Shown: positions 26,418 to 35,693, numbered from the stretch's first letter. The stretch: DNA of 64,000 nt from Nostoc sp. UHCC 0926 (GCF_028623165.1 NZ_CP117768.1:6514001-6578000), one strand, 5' to 3'. Translations and numbers: made by a program. The notes: generated by a model from the sequence alone, not told the origin.

Positions 26418-27215
26418 TCACGAAAACTTGAATTCCAACTCAGACAATTTATCTAGTCCAGTTACGTAGGTAAGATTATATTGTAACGGGGTAATACTGA
26501 TATAGTTTTTACGTACAACGTACACGTCTGTAGGTACATTTTGAGGCAGATTTAATCCGGTTGGAGGTTCTACTTCCTCAATTACCTCTCCGGTTAACCA
26601 GTAGTACGTTTTTCCACGAGGATCAACTCGTTTATCAAACACATCAATGTAACGCCGCACTCCTTGACGGGTAAGAGTAACTCCGGCAATTTCTTCCCAC
26701 TTAACAGCAGGAATATTGACGTTGAGCAGCATCAACTCTGGCAGCGGTTTTTGGGCTAACTGGTCTACGAGAATTTTGGCAAACTTAGCAGCAGGTTGAA
26801 AGTCTTTAGATGTGTGACTAATAAGACTTAGGGCTACACTGGGAATGCCTTCAATTAGACCTTCCATTGCCGCCGAAACAGTGCCGGAATACAAGATTTC
26901 AGTTCCCAAATTCGCACCTTGATTAATGCCAGAGAGAACCAAATCAGGGGGAGTATCTAGCAAAGCCCACAGCGCCAATTTGACGCAATCTGAAGGTGTA
27001 CCATCACAAGCCCAAGCTTTGACAGCGGGATGAAAAATCTCTTCAACAATTTCGGCGCGAATTGGCTGGTGTAGAGTTAATCCATGTCCAGTTGCCGATC
27101 GCTCTCGATCTGGGCAAACTACACTAACATCATGACCTGCCTCTGCCAAGTAGTTGGCTAGGGTACGAATACCTAAGGCAGAAATGCCGTCATCGTTGCT
27201 AATTAGTAATTTCAT
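26418..27215 (-). CDS. surE: 5'/3'-nucleotidase SurE
   Basis: A 265-residue metal-dependent survival-protein phosphatase acting on nucleoside monophosphates. The metal-binding N-terminus LLISNDDGISALGIRTLA, the VVCPDRERSATGHGLT segment, the DGTPSDCVKLAL strand and VLSGINQGANLGTEILYSGTVSAAMEG are complete. Start at ATG 27215 (MKLLISNDDG) is preferred; an ATG two codons upstream is in frame and is part of an STRR array. Length is normal. Confidence 0.94.
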   Translation of the reverse strand: MKLLISNDDGISALGIRTLANYLAEAGHDVSVVCPDRERSATGHGLTLHQPIRAEIVEEIFHPAVKAWACDGTPSDCVKLALWALLDTPPDLVLSGINQGANLGTEILYSGTVSAAMEGLIEGIPSVALSLISHTSKDFQPAAKFAKILVDQLAQKPLPELMLLNVNIPAVKWEEIAGVTLTRQGVRRYIDVFDKRVDPRGKTYYWLTGEVIEEVEPPTGLNLPQNVPTDVYVVRKNYISITPLQYNLTYVTGLDKLSELEFKFS

Positions 27216-27256
27216 AGTCATTGGTCATTGGTCATTAGTTATTAGTTATTTGTTAT
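27216..27256. repeat. STRR array TCATTGG/TCATTAG/TTATTAG at the surE start
   Basis: Heptamers begin immediately at the surE start codon and run upstream. A matching array lies at the pheS start. Between them (27257-27525) I see no gene. Confidence 0.75.
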
Positions 27257-27525
27257 TAGCCATTTGTCAATGTCTGAGGTCACAGGCAGCAAAAAAACAT
27301 CCATACTCACTAGTACACTGTGGCGTCAGTTTGCCTACCTTTAACAAGGGGATTTTGCCCCTTGTCTTAAATGCCAAGTCTTGTTAATTGAGATGTTAGC
27401 TGGATTTATGCCAAGCTCTACTAGCCCAATTGTCTCTAACTGATAAACAGAAGTTTGGTTTCGACCCTCACCTTTGGCTGATGTTAATGGCATATGGAAG
27501 TTTATTTATCGAGCAGTTCACAGCT

Positions 27526-27568
27526 TTTGACTATAGACTAATGACTAATGACCAATGACTAATAACTA
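27526..27568 (+). repeat. STRR array ACTAATG abutting the pheS start
   Basis: Units of ACTAATG/ACCAATG/ACTAATA lead directly into the pheS initiation codon, whose ATG is itself part of the repeat pattern. No purine-rich ribosome-binding site is visible in the repeat. Confidence 0.75.
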
Positions 27569-28561
27569 ATGACTAGCAATTTAGAAGCTCAACTTTTAGC
27601 ACTGCGGCAAGAAGGAGAAAAAGCGATCGCAGCCGCCGATACCCTAGAACGTCTGGAGGAACTCAGAGTTAACTATCTGGGTAAGAAAGGGGAACTGGGG
27701 GCACTGTTGCGAAGTATGGGGCAGATGAGCGCAGAGGATCGACCAAAAATTGGAGCGATCGCCAATACAGTCAAAGAATCCCTGCAAACTAGTCTAGACC
27801 AGCAACGCGCCGCCCTGGAAGCCGCGCAAATTCAGGTACAGCTAGAGGCGGAAACTCTGGATGTAACTATGCCGGGAATTTACAGCCCCCAAGGTCGCAT
27901 TCATCCCCTCAATGGTATTATCGACCGGGCGCTGGATATCTTTGTCGGTATGGGCTACACCGTGGCTCAAGGGCCAGAGATGGAAACAGATTACTACAAT
28001 TTCGAGGCTCTGAATACCCCGCCTGACCACCCCGCCCGTGATATGCAGGATACCTTCTACCTACCAGATGGTAATTTATTACGGACTCATACCTCATCAG
28101 TACAAATTCGTTACATGGAAAGAGAGGAACCACCGATTCGGGTTGTTGCTCCAGGGCGAGTTTATCGACGAGATAATGTAGACGCGACTCACTCGGCGGT
28201 TTTCCATCAAATAGAACTTTTAGCCATTGACGAGGGACTCACTTTTACAGACCTCAAAGGCACAATTAAGGTATTTTTACAAGCAATATTTGGTGAGTTA
28301 CCAATTCGCTTCCGCGCTAGTTATTTTCCGTTTACCGAACCCTCGGCGGAGGTGGATTTGCAGTGGAATGGGCGCTGGCTAGAGGTGATGGGCTGCGGTA
28401 TGGTCGATCCAAATGTACTTAAGTCTGTGGGTTATGACCCAGAAATTTATACTGGGTTTGCTGCCGGTTTTGGTGTAGAACGCTTTGCAATGGTGTTACA
28501 TCAAATCGATGATATTCGTCGCTTGTATGCTAGTGATTTGCGGTTTTTGCAGCAATTTTAG
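27569..28561 (+). CDS. pheS: Phenylalanine-tRNA ligase alpha subunit
   Basis: A 330-residue class II aminoacyl-tRNA synthetase subunit; with PheT it charges tRNA-Phe. The N-terminal coiled-coil (ALRQEGEKAIAAADTLERLEELRVNYLGKKGEL) is followed by motif 1 (HPLNGIIDRALDIFVGMGY), motif 2 (YRRDNVDATHSAVFHQIE) and motif 3 (GVERFAMVLHQIDDIR). The start is the last ATG of the STRR array, aligned with the expected N-terminus. pheT is not adjacent, as is common in cyanobacteria. Confidence 0.96.
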   Translation: MTSNLEAQLLALRQEGEKAIAAADTLERLEELRVNYLGKKGELGALLRSMGQMSAEDRPKIGAIANTVKESLQTSLDQQRAALEAAQIQVQLEAETLDVTMPGIYSPQGRIHPLNGIIDRALDIFVGMGYTVAQGPEMETDYYNFEALNTPPDHPARDMQDTFYLPDGNLLRTHTSSVQIRYMEREEPPIRVVAPGRVYRRDNVDATHSAVFHQIELLAIDEGLTFTDLKGTIKVFLQAIFGELPIRFRASYFPFTEPSAEVDLQWNGRWLEVMGCGMVDPNVLKSVGYDPEIYTGFAAGFGVERFAMVLHQIDDIRRLYASDLRFLQQF

Positions 28562-28605
28562 GCATACGTAATAGTTATGTACTGCAAGCAAGGTAATAAT
28601 AAATA

Positions 28606-28821
28606 ATGACCTCAGTTTCCAGGTTAGATCAAGTTCTAGAAAGCATCGAAAACTTATCGGTAGATGAACAAGAAACATTAATTGATCTGATAAGTCATCG
28701 GTTGGCAGAACGGCGGCGTTCTGAAATTGCTGCTAATATCGCTCAAGCACAAGTAGAATATCAGACAGGTAAAGTGTTCCGTGGAACTGTTACTCAAATC
28801 ATGGATGAGTTACGCAAGTGA
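28606..28821 (+). CDS. Putative type II antitoxin
   Basis: A 71-residue helical protein (SRLDQVLESIENLSVDEQETLIDLISHRLAERRRSEIAANI) with a C-terminal tail likely to wrap the toxin. Its TGA overlaps the GTG of a RelE-like gene by 4 bp, the usual antitoxin-first arrangement. The protein lacks a clear DNA-binding motif. Its partner is damaged, so it may now be an orphan. It is 44 bp downstream of pheS on the same strand. Confidence 0.75.
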   Translation: MTSVSRLDQVLESIENLSVDEQETLIDLISHRLAERRRSEIAANIAQAQVEYQTGKVFRGTVTQIMDELRK

Positions 28822-29069
28822 GAACTGTAGTTCTGGCATCATCGTTTAAACGAGCATTTAAGCGATTGGTACGACGACAGCCAGAATTACAAGAGCGAAT
28901 TGAAGAACGGTTAGCACTACTAAGCGTCGATCCATTTGATCCATTGTTGCAGACCCATAAACTTAAAGGCAAACTGTCTGGAGCTTGGGCGTGTTCAGTG
29001 GACTATGATTGTCGCATGAGTATGCTGCAAGGGGAATTGCTGAATATTGGATTGTTGATCCACAAATGA
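28818..29069 (+). CDS. RelE/YafQ-like toxin with a chimeric, truncated C-terminus
   Basis: Residues 1-66 are RelE/ParE-superfamily: LASSFKRAFKRLVRRQPELQERIEERLALL, then DPFDPLLQTHKLKGKLSGAWACSVDYDCR. In intact homologues the next strands carry the end of the catalytic site (typically an RIVF... strand and a final DIGTHDEVY-like segment). Here, after DYDCR, the frame runs into unrelated DNA that in another frame encodes the end of a Uma2-type nuclease, so the last 17 residues (MSMLQGELL...) are junk. Start is GTG, coupled to the antitoxin. The toxin is probably inactive. Confidence 0.7.
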   Translation: MRTVVLASSFKRAFKRLVRRQPELQERIEERLALLSVDPFDPLLQTHKLKGKLSGAWACSVDYDCRMSMLQGELLNIGLLIHK

Positions 29070-29212
29070 ACAGAGTTACCGTACTAACATTAGTTGACGG
29101 GTTTTATGAAGAAACCAGATTTCCAGGGAATACTGCGATCGCTTCTACCATCTTAAGAGAATTACAGTTAACCGCAGAGCAAGTACTCAACCCTGGAGAA
29201 AGCAATACTTAA
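29014..29212 (+). pseudogene. C-terminal remnant of a Uma2-family endonuclease
   Basis: In the frame offset from the toxin gene the DNA encodes HEYAARGIAEYWIVDPQ, then NRVTVLTLVDGFYEE and a LRELQLTAEQVL ending, the pattern of the last 65 residues of Uma2/DUF820 proteins. The upstream two thirds with the PD-(D/E)XK core are missing. The junction with the RelE-like gene lies at about 29010-29018, which points to a deletion that joined two once-separate genes. Confidence 0.7.
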
Positions 29213-29302
29213 GCTTTGTGAAATAAGATAATTATGAGGACTAACCCCACATTGATTTTTGCTAAAATCCCATTGATTTGATGGTTTGTATTTAGGTGCT
29301 GC

Positions 29303-29965
29303 ATGGGAACTTATACTGTTGATGAAATCCTAAAGTGCTTAGATAAAGCTAATGGAAATCTTGATTTTCCAGGTTTCAATAACATCAATCTTCACATGAT
29401 ATCTGCTCGACTGACAGGCTTTCGCAGTGATACTCACTGGGTTATTATATTCGAGTAACTTGTAAATTGGTATGGTCTTGCAGGCATCCAACCTGTATTA
29501 GCAATCTCTGCTTTCAGCAACCGTTCAGACTTAGAAAATGGACTGGTTGAAACTTTATTCCCAGTAGCAATTGAGAATGAAGACGACTGGAAACATACAA
29601 ATGCTTTACATTTGATAATTCGTGGCGAAGCTTTGACTTTAGATCCCCAATCAATTGAACGACATCATCGCTGGAATTTTGGTTTCGATCTTCTGGTTCA
29701 CCTACTACCTGAGTACCGTAGTAAAATGTTAGCTACTGAAAATGAGCTACAGTTAATTGCGTCAAATAATTTATTACAAGTCATTCAACTAGACAATTGG
29801 CATCATCCAGATGTTTTTGGATGGAATTATCAAGCTGATAGGCATTTTCAACCGAGTGATGCTAAGTCAATGCAAATGATTGCCAAAGTTCTTGTTACAG
29901 GCGATCCAAATTTCTACAACCCTTGTGAAGAATCAAATGTTGATTGGCGAAAATGGATAAAATAG
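29303..29965 (+). pseudogene. Hypothetical gene with a single in-frame TAA
   Basis: A frame of 220 codons starts with ATG at 29303 (MGTYTVDEILKCLDKANG), reads normally to HWVIIFE, meets TAA at 29456-29458 (codon 52), and continues without any other stop to 29965 with ordinary protein-like sequence (LVNWYGLAGIQPVLAISAF; HHPDVFGWNY). A CAA-to-TAA change would explain it. I do not recognise the family; it looks like a cytosolic immunity-type or housekeeping hypothetical. A GTG/ATG restart after the stop is not obvious. Confidence 0.7.
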
Positions 29966-30041
29966 TTTCCATGAATCTATGCTTACTGAATTAAAAATAT
30001 TAAGGTGGTCGGTGAATTACACTAACCACCATTTTGAAACT

Positions 30042-31928
30042 TTATTTAATTATTCCTGAATGACCAGGGATATCTGCCAAAGGTTCAAATCTTCCGCCTA
30101 TGTATTTGGCGAGAAACTCTTCTGCGATCGCAAAAAAGTGTAACCGATTTTCTGGTCTGGCAAAACCATGTCCTTCATCTGTGTAAAGTGCATATTGCAC
30201 TGGCAAACCAGCCTCCTGCATTGCGTTGACAATTTGATCACTTTCTGATTGTTTAACTCTAGGATCGTTTGCACCTTGACCAATCAGTAAAGGTTTTTGA
30301 ATGCGGTCAACGAAGAATAAAGGCGATCGCGATTTGAGAAACTCCTCTTCTGTCTCTAAATTACCAACGCGATGATAAAGCATTGCTTTGATCGGTTCCC
30401 AATAAGGCGGTATAGTTTCTATCAGCGTAATCAAGCTACTTGGCCCGACAATATCCACACCAGCAGCAAAGATTTCAGGTGTAAAAGTCAACCCCACTAA
30501 GGTGGCATAACCTCCATAAGAACCGCCCATAATCGCAATCTTTTGCGGGTCAGAAATGCCTTGTTCTACTAGCCAGTTCACGCTGTCAATTAAGTCATCG
30601 TGCATTGTGCCAGCCCATTCCCGATTACCAGCATTCAAAAATGCTTTGCCGTAGCCAGTGGAACCGCGAAAGTTCACTTGCAGAACAGCATAACCACGAT
30701 TAGCTAGCCATTGCGTTGTGGGAGAGAAACCCCAAGTATCCCGCGCCCAAGGGCCGCCGTGAACCAGCAGGACTGTTGGGAGATTCTGCGTCGGTATTCC
30801 TACAGGAGTTGTTAAGTAACTGTGGATAGTTAAGCCATCCCGCGCTTCGTAAGAAATCGGTTGCATTGAAGCTAACTGCAACGCTTCGAGTTTGGGTTGG
30901 TTACTAAAAAGGAAAGTGCTAGTTTTGGACTCTCGGTTATAGGCATAGTAATAAACTGGGCCATTGTCAGTTCTATAAGCTACTAACCAGGTTTTATCTT
31001 CCAAGTCGCGGCTAATTATAGAGAATTCTCCAGAACGCACCTTGGCAATTTGCTCAAAATCAGCGGCGATACTGCGATCGATTACCTGCCATTCCTGTTT
31101 ATCTTTGTAGAAAGAAACTGCTTGGATAACTCGCGTTAGTGGCTGAATAATTATCCCCACGACATCATACTGCTCATCTTCAGCAATGACGGTTTCTTGA
31201 CGGGTGTCTAGGTCAACAGCTAGCAGACGTTTGGCGTTAGCATCATGATTCCCTTGAATGTAAAGGGTTTTGCCATCATCTGAGAAGCTAACAGAATTCC
31301 CTTCCTCTTCTGGCCCCCAGTGACGGAGGATTTCCCACTGTTTATCTGGTTTCTGCAACAACAAATCGTAACCACCATCGGGTGTACTAGCTGTCGCTGC
31401 ACGTACTTGGAAATCGGCATCAGATGTCCAACTGATAATATTACCGGGGTTGTCAGTGTCGAACTCCACTGCACCATTCTTTAGGTTAATGCGGTAAACG
31501 TCAAACTTTTGGGGATTGTTCAAGTTCAACGCTACTAGCATTTGATCTGGAAATTTAGGTTCCAGTTCCACAAGTTCGGCTTTCACACCCTGGAATGGCG
31601 TTAAGTCACGCACAATTTTGGAGTGAATATTAACTAAGTGGAGGTGAAAGTTCTCGTCGCCATCCGAGTCTTGCATATAAATCAACTGGTCGGCGTTATA
31701 AGTCCAGAAGAAAATGCGGATACCGCGCTTTTTGTCGGCAGTTAGTATCTGGTCGTCTTCTTGTCCTATAGTTCGCAACCATACCTGCAAGACATTTTTC
31801 TCATCGGGGGCAATATATGCCAAGTACTTGCCATCAGGCGAGAGTTGTGGGCTAGTTTTTTCGGGATTCCCAAACAGAATTTCGCGCGGAATCAACGGTG
31901 GTAGGGAGGGCGCTTGAGCAGATGACAT
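30042..31928 (-). CDS. S9-family prolyl oligopeptidase/acylaminoacyl peptidase-like
   Basis: A 628-residue serine peptidase. Residues 1-370 form a beta-propeller (repeated strands such as GKYLAYIAPDEKNVLQVWLR and NADQLIYMQDSDGDENFHL); residues about 380-628 are the alpha/beta hydrolase domain, with LLVHGGPWARDTWGF (oxyanion), GGSYGGYATLVGL (nucleophile Ser), IGQGANDPRV (Asp) and TDEGHGFARPENRL (His). The triad is complete. There is no signal peptide, so it is cytosolic. A GAGGATG-like site precedes the ATG at 31928. Confidence 0.92.
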   Translation of the reverse strand: MSSAQAPSLPPLIPREILFGNPEKTSPQLSPDGKYLAYIAPDEKNVLQVWLRTIGQEDDQILTADKKRGIRIFFWTYNADQLIYMQDSDGDENFHLHLVNIHSKIVRDLTPFQGVKAELVELEPKFPDQMLVALNLNNPQKFDVYRINLKNGAVEFDTDNPGNIISWTSDADFQVRAATASTPDGGYDLLLQKPDKQWEILRHWGPEEEGNSVSFSDDGKTLYIQGNHDANAKRLLAVDLDTRQETVIAEDEQYDVVGIIIQPLTRVIQAVSFYKDKQEWQVIDRSIAADFEQIAKVRSGEFSIISRDLEDKTWLVAYRTDNGPVYYYAYNRESKTSTFLFSNQPKLEALQLASMQPISYEARDGLTIHSYLTTPVGIPTQNLPTVLLVHGGPWARDTWGFSPTTQWLANRGYAVLQVNFRGSTGYGKAFLNAGNREWAGTMHDDLIDSVNWLVEQGISDPQKIAIMGGSYGGYATLVGLTFTPEIFAAGVDIVGPSSLITLIETIPPYWEPIKAMLYHRVGNLETEEEFLKSRSPLFFVDRIQKPLLIGQGANDPRVKQSESDQIVNAMQEAGLPVQYALYTDEGHGFARPENRLHFFAIAEEFLAKYIGGRFEPLADIPGHSGIIK

Positions 31929-32223
31929 ATTTTCATCCTCTAATTGACCTCTTTATTGTTACTTAGTGGTGAAAATGACAATTCATCCTATTGGATGAAC
32001 CTAGCTGGAGAATAGATAGGGGAGCAGGGAAAAGAAAAAAGTTTTATCTTACTGCCTTCCCGCCATAAGATTACTTATCTTTTGCTTTGCGTCTTTCTCG
32101 TCTCTACAAGAAGGGAAGCCTCTGACAGAGAAGGTGATCCGTTAAAAAAATTTAGGTATTCCTAGACAGTTATAGAACTACATCCTGTATTATCTAAAGA
32201 TAATTTCAGAAAGATTTCAACTA

Positions 32224-33099
32224 ATGTTAATAAAAAAGAAGAGAAAAAAGTCCCTATTTATTCTACTTGGCATCACTGTTAGCTTTTGTTTACTGATTGT
32301 GTATGCTTTTATCATTGAGCCGAATCGTTTCGTCGTTACACGTCATCAACTAAATCAACAATTCGCTTCTAACAATAATAGTTTCAAGATTGTCCAAATT
32401 AGCGACCTCCATCTCAAAAAATTTAACAATCGGGCACAACATATTGCCGAACAAGTTAATAAAGTTCACCCAAATGTTGTACTATTTACTGGAGATTCGG
32501 TTGATAAAGTCGAACAGCTTGATGGATTTGATCGCTTTTTGTCGCTCCTTGAGAAGCAAACAGCTAAGTATGCAATTATGGGTAATTGGGAATACTGGGC
32601 AGGTGTTGATTTAAAACGTTTGACAAAAATCTATGCCACTTATAATTGCCGCTTATTAGTTAATGAAAGCATTTTACATAACTACGGCGATCGCTCTATA
32701 TTAATCACGGGATTAGATGATTTAGTCAGCAAACCCGATTTAATCAAATCACTCCAAGGTCTTCGCCCTCAACAAAACCATTTATTACTTGCCCACTCAC
32801 CAGGATATCGAGATTTATTTTCAAGTGATGAGTTAACAAAGATAACAGAATACAAACCACAATATATGTTATCAGGACATACTCATGGCGGACAATTATC
32901 ATTATTTGGCTTTGCTCCTTTACGTCCGCCTGGTAGCGGACGTTATGTCAGTGGTTGGTATCGAGATGGTGCGATGCCTGCGGCGGGCGGAGCCATCGCT
33001 ATGTACGTATCGCGTGGACTAGGAGTTTCGGTTTTACCAGTGAGAATAGGTGTAGTCCCAGAGATTAGCTATTTTGAGTGGTTTCTGAACTCAGCTTGA
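32224..33099 (+). CDS. Membrane-anchored metallophosphoesterase (YkuE-like)
   Basis: A 291-residue protein: Lys-rich N-terminus, one membrane segment (about 10-30), then a calcineurin-like phosphoesterase. Metal and catalytic motifs: VQISDLHLKKF (DxH), VLFTGDSVDKV (GDx), IMGNWEYW (GN with the usual His/Glu replaced by Trp-Glu), LLLAHSPGY and LSGHTHGGQLS (GHxH). YkuE homologues hydrolyse phosphodiesters, possibly lipid-linked. The missing His of the GNH(D/E) motif is worth noting but occurs in this subgroup. Confidence 0.87.
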   Translation: MLIKKKRKKSLFILLGITVSFCLLIVYAFIIEPNRFVVTRHQLNQQFASNNNSFKIVQISDLHLKKFNNRAQHIAEQVNKVHPNVVLFTGDSVDKVEQLDGFDRFLSLLEKQTAKYAIMGNWEYWAGVDLKRLTKIYATYNCRLLVNESILHNYGDRSILITGLDDLVSKPDLIKSLQGLRPQQNHLLLAHSPGYRDLFSSDELTKITEYKPQYMLSGHTHGGQLSLFGFAPLRPPGSGRYVSGWYRDGAMPAAGGAIAMYVSRGLGVSVLPVRIGVVPEISYFEWFLNSA

Positions 33100-33144
33100 T
33101 TTTTTAGCAATATAGCAATTACCAGTACGAGTAATACTTGTAAA

Positions 33145-33332
33145 TGAGTCTTTGATACTCGCCAATGAGTCTTTAATACTCGCCAATGAGTCTTTAATAC
33201 TCGCTGACGAGCTTTGATACTCGGCGACGAGTCTTTTATACTCGTGAACGAGTCTTTGATACTCGCCGACGAGTTTTTGATACTCGTGAACGAGTCTTTG
33301 ATACTCGGCGATGAGTCTTTGATACTCGTGAA
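33145..33332. repeat. Second 21-bp tandem array (nine units)
   Basis: Nine units of consensus YGAGTCTTTGATACTCG plus four variable bases (one unit is 20 bp) lie 45 bp after the phosphoesterase gene. The core is identical to the first unit type of the 5290-5730 array, and each unit can form a 5-bp hairpin. Short open frames within it are not genes. Confidence 0.9.
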
Positions 33333-33363
33333 CGGAGTTCTTGTATGGAATATTCTATTTCTT

Positions 33364-33512
33364 ATATCATGTCCGCTTGATTACTTATTAAACCCGAAGA
33401 ACCCCACCCCGCCAAAGCTACGCTTCGTCTCCCCTTCCCGCAAGCGGGGAGGGGATTAAGGGGTGGGGTGTAATGACTAGGGGAATCATAACTAATTATG
33501 CGGACATGATAT
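33364..33512. mobile_element. MITE-like element with terminal inverted repeats
   Basis: Exact 13-base terminal repeats ATATCATGTCCGC (33364-33376) and its reverse complement (33500-33512), extending imperfectly inward to about 28 bases, bound a 149-bp element without coding capacity. Inside is a nested GC-rich inverted repeat (CCCCACCCC ... GGGGTGGGG). This is the form of a small non-autonomous transposon; its driving transposase is not in the window. The remaining gap to recQ (33513-33658) shows nothing. Confidence 0.65.
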
Positions 33513-33658
33513 TACACTCTGAAGTGTTCTACGAGTTGGTCAAGTTTGATTTGATAGATTCGTAGTAGGTGCTTTAGCGAAGACAGCACCTACTTATAAA
33601 TAATGGTTAACTTAAGTGTATTGGGGAATATGGGACAAGTGACAGAAAACAGGGCAGT

Positions 33659-35101
33659 TTAGCGACAATTATCGCAATGTCCGCAACGCAAGTTAGCTGC
33701 TTCTTTGTCAAAACCAAAGGCATTTAACAAAAACTGCCAACGACACTGCTTGGTAGTCAGATATTGATGCATTTGTTTAGCAGCGTGTAATTGCGTTGGT
33801 GGCTGATTTCCCGCTTTTTGCCCAATGGTGTAATGGAAAGGATCAAGCCAGTTTAGCTGACCATTGCTATGGAGTAAAGCTAAGGCGATCGCACCTTCGG
33901 GAAATTGTCGGGTTACTGCATTCACTTCTCCCTGTTTTGGTAATTTTTTCACAAGTTGCTGCGCTATTTGCTGTTGCGATCGCATTTGTTCTTCAAAAAA
34001 CTGCTGTCTTTGCTTATCCTCTCGATCTAACCACCCCGTAGGTTCACTCACCAATGTCAACGCTTGGGCCGGTTTCCCATCCCTTCCAGCCCGGCCAATT
34101 TCTTGCACATATTCAGACAGCAGATGTGGTGCGTGAAAATGGGCTACCCAACGAACATCAGATTTATTTATCCCCATACCAAACGCACAGGTACACACAA
34201 CAAAGGGGATTTTGCCACCTAACCAACTTGCTTCTACTGCACGGCGTTCTGTTGCACCCAATCCCGCATGATAACTAGCTGTGGCATAACCCATGTCTGC
34301 TAACCATTGGGCTAAATCTTCGCTATCTCTCCGAGTGCGAACATAAACTAATCCCGATTGTTGCGGTCTATTTTGAATAAACTTTAATAATTGTTGTTTC
34401 CTACCTCGTGGTGTCCAAGCAATGCGAATGCTGGGATACAAGTTAGGACGGTAGGGATTCAAGCGAAAAATCTCTGGTTGCTGTAATTGTAAAACTGTTT
34501 GAATAATCTTTTGGGCTGAGGGGTCAGCAGTAGCAGTAAAAGCGGCGATACTAATTTTTGTTCCTGGTGGTTTTGATTTGAGCAATGCCGGACGCACCGC
34601 CCCTAATCTGCGGTAAGCTGGGCGAAAAGTATCACCCCACTGCACTAAACAATGAGCTTCATCTAAAATCAAACCATTAATTTGCAATTGCGGCTGACAT
34701 AATCTTTCCCAAACTGGCGCACTGAGCAAAGTTTCGGGCGATAAATAAAGTAATCTTAGCTGTTGACGTTCCAAAGCTTGCAGAGTTGCACGGCGTTGAG
34801 ATGAAGATAATTCACTATGCAAAAGTGCTGCTTTTTGGTGGCTTTCTCGTAGTTCCTGTACTTGATTTTCCATTAGCGCCACCAAGGGCGAAACTACCAA
34901 AGTTAATCCTGTTTGTAGCAGTGCAGGAAGTTGAAAACAAATCGACTTCCCGCCACCTGTGGGCATAATAATCAGTGCATCTTTTTGTGATAGTAAACTG
35001 CTGACAATTTCTCCCTGTGGTGGACGGAAATCTTCATAACCCCAGATTTTTTTGAAAGCAGCGCGAACTTCTTGCCAAGATTTTGTTGTAGGCTGATTCA
35101 T
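33659..35101 (-). CDS. RecQ-type ATP-dependent DNA helicase, short form
   Basis: A 480-residue superfamily 2 helicase. N-terminal WGYEDFRPPQGEIVSSLLSQKDALIIMPTGGGKSICFQLPAL (Walker A), LDEAHCLVQWGDTFRPAYRRLG (DEAH box with the RecQ aromatic loop region), ISIAAFTATA (motif III), VYVRTRRDSEDLAQWL and MGINKSDVRWVAHFHAPHLLSEYVQEIGRAGRDG (motifs V-VI). The C-terminal four-Cys zinc site ends the protein (LRCGHCDNCR), so winged-helix and HRDC domains are absent. This shorter type occurs beside full RecQ in cyanobacteria. ATG at 35101 is preferred over the one two codons upstream. Confidence 0.9.
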   Translation of the reverse strand: MNQPTTKSWQEVRAAFKKIWGYEDFRPPQGEIVSSLLSQKDALIIMPTGGGKSICFQLPALLQTGLTLVVSPLVALMENQVQELRESHQKAALLHSELSSSQRRATLQALERQQLRLLYLSPETLLSAPVWERLCQPQLQINGLILDEAHCLVQWGDTFRPAYRRLGAVRPALLKSKPPGTKISIAAFTATADPSAQKIIQTVLQLQQPEIFRLNPYRPNLYPSIRIAWTPRGRKQQLLKFIQNRPQQSGLVYVRTRRDSEDLAQWLADMGYATASYHAGLGATERRAVEASWLGGKIPFVVCTCAFGMGINKSDVRWVAHFHAPHLLSEYVQEIGRAGRDGKPAQALTLVSEPTGWLDREDKQRQQFFEEQMRSQQQIAQQLVKKLPKQGEVNAVTRQFPEGAIALALLHSNGQLNWLDPFHYTIGQKAGNQPPTQLHAAKQMHQYLTTKQCRWQFLLNAFGFDKEAANLRCGHCDNCR

Positions 35102-35255
35102 AATCAATAACTAGATGCACCCATATCCTTGAATGCTGAATATAGCCTCTGTTATCCAGCTAATGGTTCAGTAATTTCATCATTTTAGGTTGCAACCCTC
35201 TGACCGCAAGAATGAATTATAATTTTTCAACCTATTAAATAAAAGATGTAGCGAG

Positions 35256-35693
35256 ATGAATGAAGAATTAAAACATCGATTTTACATCAACACTGATAAA
35301 TCTAAGTTAGATATTCAAATGATTCATGATTTTTTACAAACCTCCTATTGGGCTGAAAATATCCCGTTAGCTACTGTAGAAAAGTCAATAAACAATTCTT
35401 TATGTTTTGGACTTTATGAAGATAATCAACAAGTTGGTTTTGCGATAGTCATCACTGATTATGCAACTTCTGCGTTGTTAAAAGATGTTTTTATTTTGGA
35501 ACCTTATCGAGGACAGGGTTTAGGAAAATGGTTTGTAGAATACATTTTAGAATATCCAGAATTGCAAGACGTTCAAAGGTGGTTGTTAGGCACAAAAGAT
35601 GCTCATGGACTTTATCGCCGTTATGGATTTAAAAATTTGACAGAACCAGAGAAAATCATGATGCGTTTAAATCCCAATGCTAATCAAGCTTGA
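35256..35693 (+). CDS. GNAT-family N-acetyltransferase
   Basis: A 145-residue GNAT protein. Acetyl-CoA-binding motif A is FILEPYRGQGLGKWFVEYIL (RGQGLG), preceded by the strand VGFAIVITDYATSALLKDV and followed by RWLLGTKDAHGLYRRYGFKNL, with Tyr as in active members. The pattern resembles the single-domain YjdJ/AttT-like group acting on small molecules or proteins; the substrate is unknown. The gene has its own AT-rich upstream region. Confidence 0.9.
   Translation: MNEELKHRFYINTDKSKLDIQMIHDFLQTSYWAENIPLATVEKSINNSLCFGLYEDNQQVGFAIVITDYATSALLKDVFILEPYRGQGLGKWFVEYILEYPELQDVQRWLLGTKDAHGLYRRYGFKNLTEPEKIMMRLNPNANQA

Noticed and set aside
26272..26469. 65-codon plus-strand frame
   Set aside because: It runs into surE on the opposite strand and has no supporting features.
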